Assembly: GCA_035642715.1 (NCBI GenBank)
Contig: DASQRW010000182.1
Span: 1-14,535 of the forward strand
DNA from: JAJNBK01 sp035642715
GTDB taxonomy: Archaea > Thermoproteota > Nitrososphaeria > Nitrososphaerales > Nitrososphaeraceae
DNA: 14,535 nucleotides
Reading direction: 5' to 3'
Shown here one piece after another: positions 12,164 to 14,535 of this stretch. Within the stretch, counting starts at the first letter, position 1, and every line of letters starts with the position of its first letter. Both the position numbers and the translations under genes were made by a program. The notes under the pieces were generated by a model. That model ran no database searches and was not told the DNA's origin. It worked only from the letters and a program-made list of their open reading frames with translations.

Positions 12164-12988
12164 CTGACTACAGAAGAAAAGGAGAATCATCATAAACTAA
12201 CGTTAAAGATTCTTATTTTAGGGATAATTCTCTCGGCAATAATTGCAAACTCTGTAATAGTTTTCTCAGATCCACATAAGAAACATTCTACAGCTATTTG
12301 GATATTAAACATAACTGCAGCTGTTGCTTCAAGTTTAGCTATAATTGCAGTCTGTCGACATGGCGTTCACGGACTTCATGGCAAGTCATATCTTCTTCTC
12401 ACATTAGGTCTTATTTCTTGGTTCTCTGCAGACCTTACCCTTTTGTATTACTATTACGCTTTACATATAGAGGAGCAGAGATTAATATCTCTTACAGATG
12501 GCTTCTGGTTTGCTGGATATGTATTCTTAGCATTACATTTGTTTACAGTACTCCGCTCATTACGTGGTACAATTAAGCCAAAAGTTGTGGTTATAGTATC
12601 AATTGTTACAGTGCTATTTGTTATTTATAATGTATTTAATTTAGCCTCATCAGAGTTTCTTGTTGATGTAGATTTTGCAGCTTTTATTGTCACCATTGCC
12701 TACCCTATTTTAGATTTGATGCTAATTATTCCTTCTGCTATAATACTTGTAAGTTTACGCAGAGACTATCAACACTCTGTTCCTTGGTTTCTTTCTTCGC
12801 TATCGTTATTAGTAAATGCAGTAGCAGATGATGGATATGTAAATGATTATTTAAACTCAAATTCACAAAATCTGTGGGTATGGGATCTGTTCTATGTTAC
12901 AGACTTTATTATTATGGCAGGTGCATTATTTTGGTACAACAAATTCCATATTTCAAACGAAATAAGAAAGGCTAAAATTCAACAATAA
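12164..12988 (+). CDS. Eight-helix integral membrane protein, possible 7TM-sensor type
   Basis: The open frame encodes about 274 residues with eight hydrophobic helices: near residues 15-36, 46-66, 78-98, 109-126, 136-156, 169-192, 205-222 and 236-256. The short N-terminus is acidic/basic (TTEEKENHHK). Helix 3 into helix 4 has GLISWFSADLTLLYYYYALH then SLTDGFWFAGYVFLALHLF. This resembles the G-L-x-x-W-F-x-A-[DE] and D-x-F-[WY]-x-x-G-Y pattern of membrane sensor regions attached to archaeal histidine kinases; here no kinase or output domain follows. The basic C-terminus (SNEIRKAKIQQ) ends naturally. No ATG, GTG or TTG is found in phase before helix 3 (TTG 12443), which would be a truncated product. 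A CTG at 12164, five bases after the expected transcript start, is the best candidate. The sensor role is inference. Confidence 0.7.
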   Translation: MTTEEKENHHKLTLKILILGIILSAIIANSVIVFSDPHKKHSTAIWILNITAAVASSLAIIAVCRHGVHGLHGKSYLLLTLGLISWFSADLTLLYYYYALHIEEQRLISLTDGFWFAGYVFLALHLFTVLRSLRGTIKPKVVVIVSIVTVLFVIYNVFNLASSEFLVDVDFAAFIVTIAYPILDLMLIIPSAIILVSLRRDYQHSVPWFLSSLSLLVNAVADDGYVNDYLNSNSQNLWVWDLFYVTDFIIMAGALFWYNKFHISNEIRKAKIQQ

Positions 12989-13110
12989 GAAGAATGGAGA
13001 GATAGATTGATTCCAAGTTAAATTATTAACTGCCTGTTTTTAAATTGAAGAAATACTTGTGATATATATTTTTTGTAAATCAAGATGTCTAGATATCACA
13101 GAGATATACG

Positions 13111-13178
13111 TCAACTATGTCTCCACTATCTCCACATTTGGTTATTCTGTCAAAAGGAGCAATATCTAAGCTTCTTTT
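13111..13178 (-). repeat. Copy C of the dispersed repeat
   Basis: On the minus strand this reads AAGCTTAGATATTGCTCC, TTTTGACAGAATAACCAAAT and GTGGAGATAGTGGAGACATA. It aligns with copy B in the same orientation. The encoded string RSLDIAPFDRITKCGDSGDI parallels RRFNLALFFDKIIKSGDGRH in copy B. Copies B and C flank the eight-helix membrane gene. The whole stretch 12989-13384 has no other gene. Confidence 0.5.
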
Positions 13179-13328
13179 AGTAGAGGTATTATAGGAGTAT
13201 ATCTCCACCACTTATAGCTTCAGTCTAGCCACTAACTTCAACTTACTTCATTTTGGGTGAAGGCATTTATGCAGTATACTAGAATATCTCTACCGATTAG
13301 ATTATTTTTTGAGTATAAAATATGATTT

Positions 13329-13350
13329 AGTGGAGATAGTGAAGGAGATA
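13329..13350 (+). repeat. Copy D, partial and inverted
   Basis: AGTGGAGATAGTGAAGGAGA on the plus strand repeats the GTGGAGATAGTG core that copy C carries on the minus strand. This makes an inverted pair about 200 bases apart. It lies just after a TATA-like GAGTATAAAATATG (13310-13323), in the possible leader of the SHOCT-domain gene. Confidence 0.4.
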
Positions 13351-13456
13351 TTTTCATTTATCTTTTCTGGAGACTACTTTTTCAGTGAGTGTTTTTGATA
13401 TGCAAAATGTCTCATGTAAAGTCACATATAGAATGCAGACTATAGTATATCACTTC

Positions 13457-14311
13457 ATGGCTACTATTACGGATAATAATAATCCAAAGAACAGGAAAAG
13501 TCCACCACAACAGCAGAAAGTACAAGCAATTGCTAAAGCAGAGAATATAATCTCTAATCAAGTATCTGATAATAGAAGAAATGAAATCCATGAGTACCTA
13601 AAGCTGTTTGGATATAAGCAGGATAAGACAATTATTCAAGTGCATATAACTGGGTTCTTCCGTAAGAAGGGGCAACAGCCTAGCCAGAAAGAAAAAGAAC
13701 GCCATATAGCAGCAGTAAAAAGATATGGAGGAACTTCTTTTGTAATTGTAGGTAGAACACATGATCCATCCATAATAGAAAATGTCGTCAAGCCTAAAAA
13801 GAAAAATCCTCTAGATACAAGTCCAGGATATGTAGGTTATTTGTGGAAGAATAAAGATCCACAAAAGAGAGCACCACATGATGTATTACCTCTGGACTTT
13901 ACTCCAATTCATCTACCATATCCTACGGATTGGAAAAATATTTTTGCAACCAAAGGTTTTATGCTAGCGTTACATGTTCCTGCTTCTTTTGCTAAGGATA
14001 AAAACAGACTCACAAGAGCTCTTTATCGTCTTGGTAAAAGTGGTGTTGTTGATGTCAAAAATGAATGGACCTTTCTTAATGAGATAAGGCAATTTGGATT
14101 TAATAACATGCAGCAGCAGCAGCAGACAGTTAGTGTTACTACTACTAAAACAGACAAGAGCAATAGTAATATGAATTATGATGACAACAACGAAGGAAAG
14201 AAGGTTGTTGATAACGAAGAAGACCCTGTTAGGATAATTAAAAGGAGATTAGCTAGAGGTGAAATAAGTAAGGAAGAATATGAAGAATTGCAAAAGGCGA
14301 TAGAATCATGA
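13457..14311 (+). CDS. SHOCT-domain protein with a large unassigned N-terminal region
   Basis: From the ATG at 13457 the protein has 284 residues; a GTG at 13385 would add 24 and cannot be excluded, since GGAGA lies about 12 bases before it. The N-terminus is Asn/Pro/Gln-rich and disordered. The main part (about residues 30-215) is a soluble domain with LKLFGYKQDKTIIQVHITGF, RHIAAVKRYGGTSFVIVGRT and GYLWKNKDPQKRAPHDVLPL, which I cannot assign. A Gln run (about 220) and a Thr/Ser/Asn/Asp-rich linker follow. The last 30 residues, DPVRIIKRRLARGEISKEEY then EELQKAIES, are a textbook SHOCT motif (two short helices with L-x-x-G-x-I-[ST]-x-E-E-[FY]), an oligomerisation or recruitment module. The stop overlaps the ATG of the next gene (ATGA), implying coupled expression. 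Confidence 0.75.
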   Translation: MATITDNNNPKNRKSPPQQQKVQAIAKAENIISNQVSDNRRNEIHEYLKLFGYKQDKTIIQVHITGFFRKKGQQPSQKEKERHIAAVKRYGGTSFVIVGRTHDPSIIENVVKPKKKNPLDTSPGYVGYLWKNKDPQKRAPHDVLPLDFTPIHLPYPTDWKNIFATKGFMLALHVPASFAKDKNRLTRALYRLGKSGVVDVKNEWTFLNEIRQFGFNNMQQQQQTVSVTTTKTDKSNSNMNYDDNNEGKKVVDNEEDPVRIIKRRLARGEISKEEYEELQKAIES

Positions 14312-14535
14312 CCTATTGATATGAATTACTTGATTTAGCAAATGTTAAGTATCAAAACCTTGCAGCAAAGAACGAGATAGAGATTTTAAAAATTACAGCT
14401 TAATACAATTAACTCAGAAAAAGAAGAAGAACAACAAGCAGTACTACTACTACCTGTTACCTTTAGCGGAACTCAAGCTGGGATTTCAGACTTTACAGAC
14501 AAATATAATATTATTAACATAATATCAGACACACC
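14308..14535 (+). pseudogene. Broken coiled-coil gene coupled to the SHOCT gene, cut by the window edge
   Basis: The ATG at 14308-14310 overlaps the SHOCT stop as ATGA. Codon 4 is a TGA (14317-14319). The same phase then reads YELLDLANVKYQNLAAKNEI to about 14385. One base later the next phase continues KLQLNTINSEKEEEQQAVLL, LPVTFSGTQAGISDFTDKYN and on to the window end. The composition (helical, charged, then a Thr/Gly-rich segment) is coding-like throughout. Two lesions make it a likely pseudogene. No family is recognised from the visible part. Confidence 0.45.

Noticed and set aside
12298..12576. Plus-strand Cys/Ser/Trp-rich frame
   Set aside because: It is a shifted shadow of the membrane protein 12164-12988, whose own phase gives clean helices.
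1..14535. CRISPR array, rRNA, tRNA or prophage module
   Set aside because: No regularly spaced direct repeats, no rRNA-like or cloverleaf sequence, and no phage structural or integrase genes were seen.

Overview
The window looks like a chromosomal segment of an ammonia-oxidising archaeon of the Nitrososphaerales (Thaumarchaeota/Nitrososphaerota), most like the Nitrosocosmicus type. The reasons are the low G+C (about one third by eye), archaeal TATA boxes about 26-31 bases before several starts with little or no leader, a dense set of tiny zinc-ribbon proteins, a SHOCT-domain protein, F420/PPOX-type and MDR oxidoreductases, and a very gene-poor layout. The assignment is inference from family content; no rRNA, tRNA or marker gene is present.

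Layout. 1-1280: a frameshifted rhodanese running off the left edge, an unknown acidic protein, and a head-to-head junction of two truncated genes (a DsbA-like thioredoxin tail and a CDGSH iron-sulfur protein). 1393-2468: an intact NAD(P)H-dependent FMN reductase-like flavoprotein and a small zinc-finger protein. 2560-4077: a frameshifted two-helix membrane peptide and an intact MDR quinone-oxidoreductase-like enzyme. 4172-4870: three gene remnants (NTF2/SnoaL-like N-terminus, coiled coil, alpha/beta-hydrolase). 5025-6145: an intact PPOX-fold protein and a membrane/zinc-ribbon protein. 6300-8783: small zinc-binding and unknown proteins, two of them sharing an N-terminal module, plus one frameshifted gene and a 33-residue zinc microprotein. 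8784-10400: a decayed stretch with a strongly structured, promoter-preceded non-coding element at 9289-9385, an intact DUF3303-like protein and a DUF6176-like pseudogene. 10549-11830: a remnant, a tandem overlapping pair of YnfA/UPF0060 membrane proteins, and a weak hypothetical. 11926-14535: an eight-helix membrane protein bracketed by copies of a dispersed repeat, a SHOCT-domain protein, and a broken coupled gene running off the right edge.

There is no large operon. Most genes stand alone with their own promoter. The intact ones suggest redox and flavin chemistry, small zinc-dependent (probably regulatory) proteins, and membrane transport or sensing. About ten genes are broken or truncated, so this is either a decaying accessory region or an assembly with uncorrected single-base deletions; the truncations without indels favour real decay for at least part of it. 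No CRISPR array, tRNA, rRNA, integrase or transposase was recognised.
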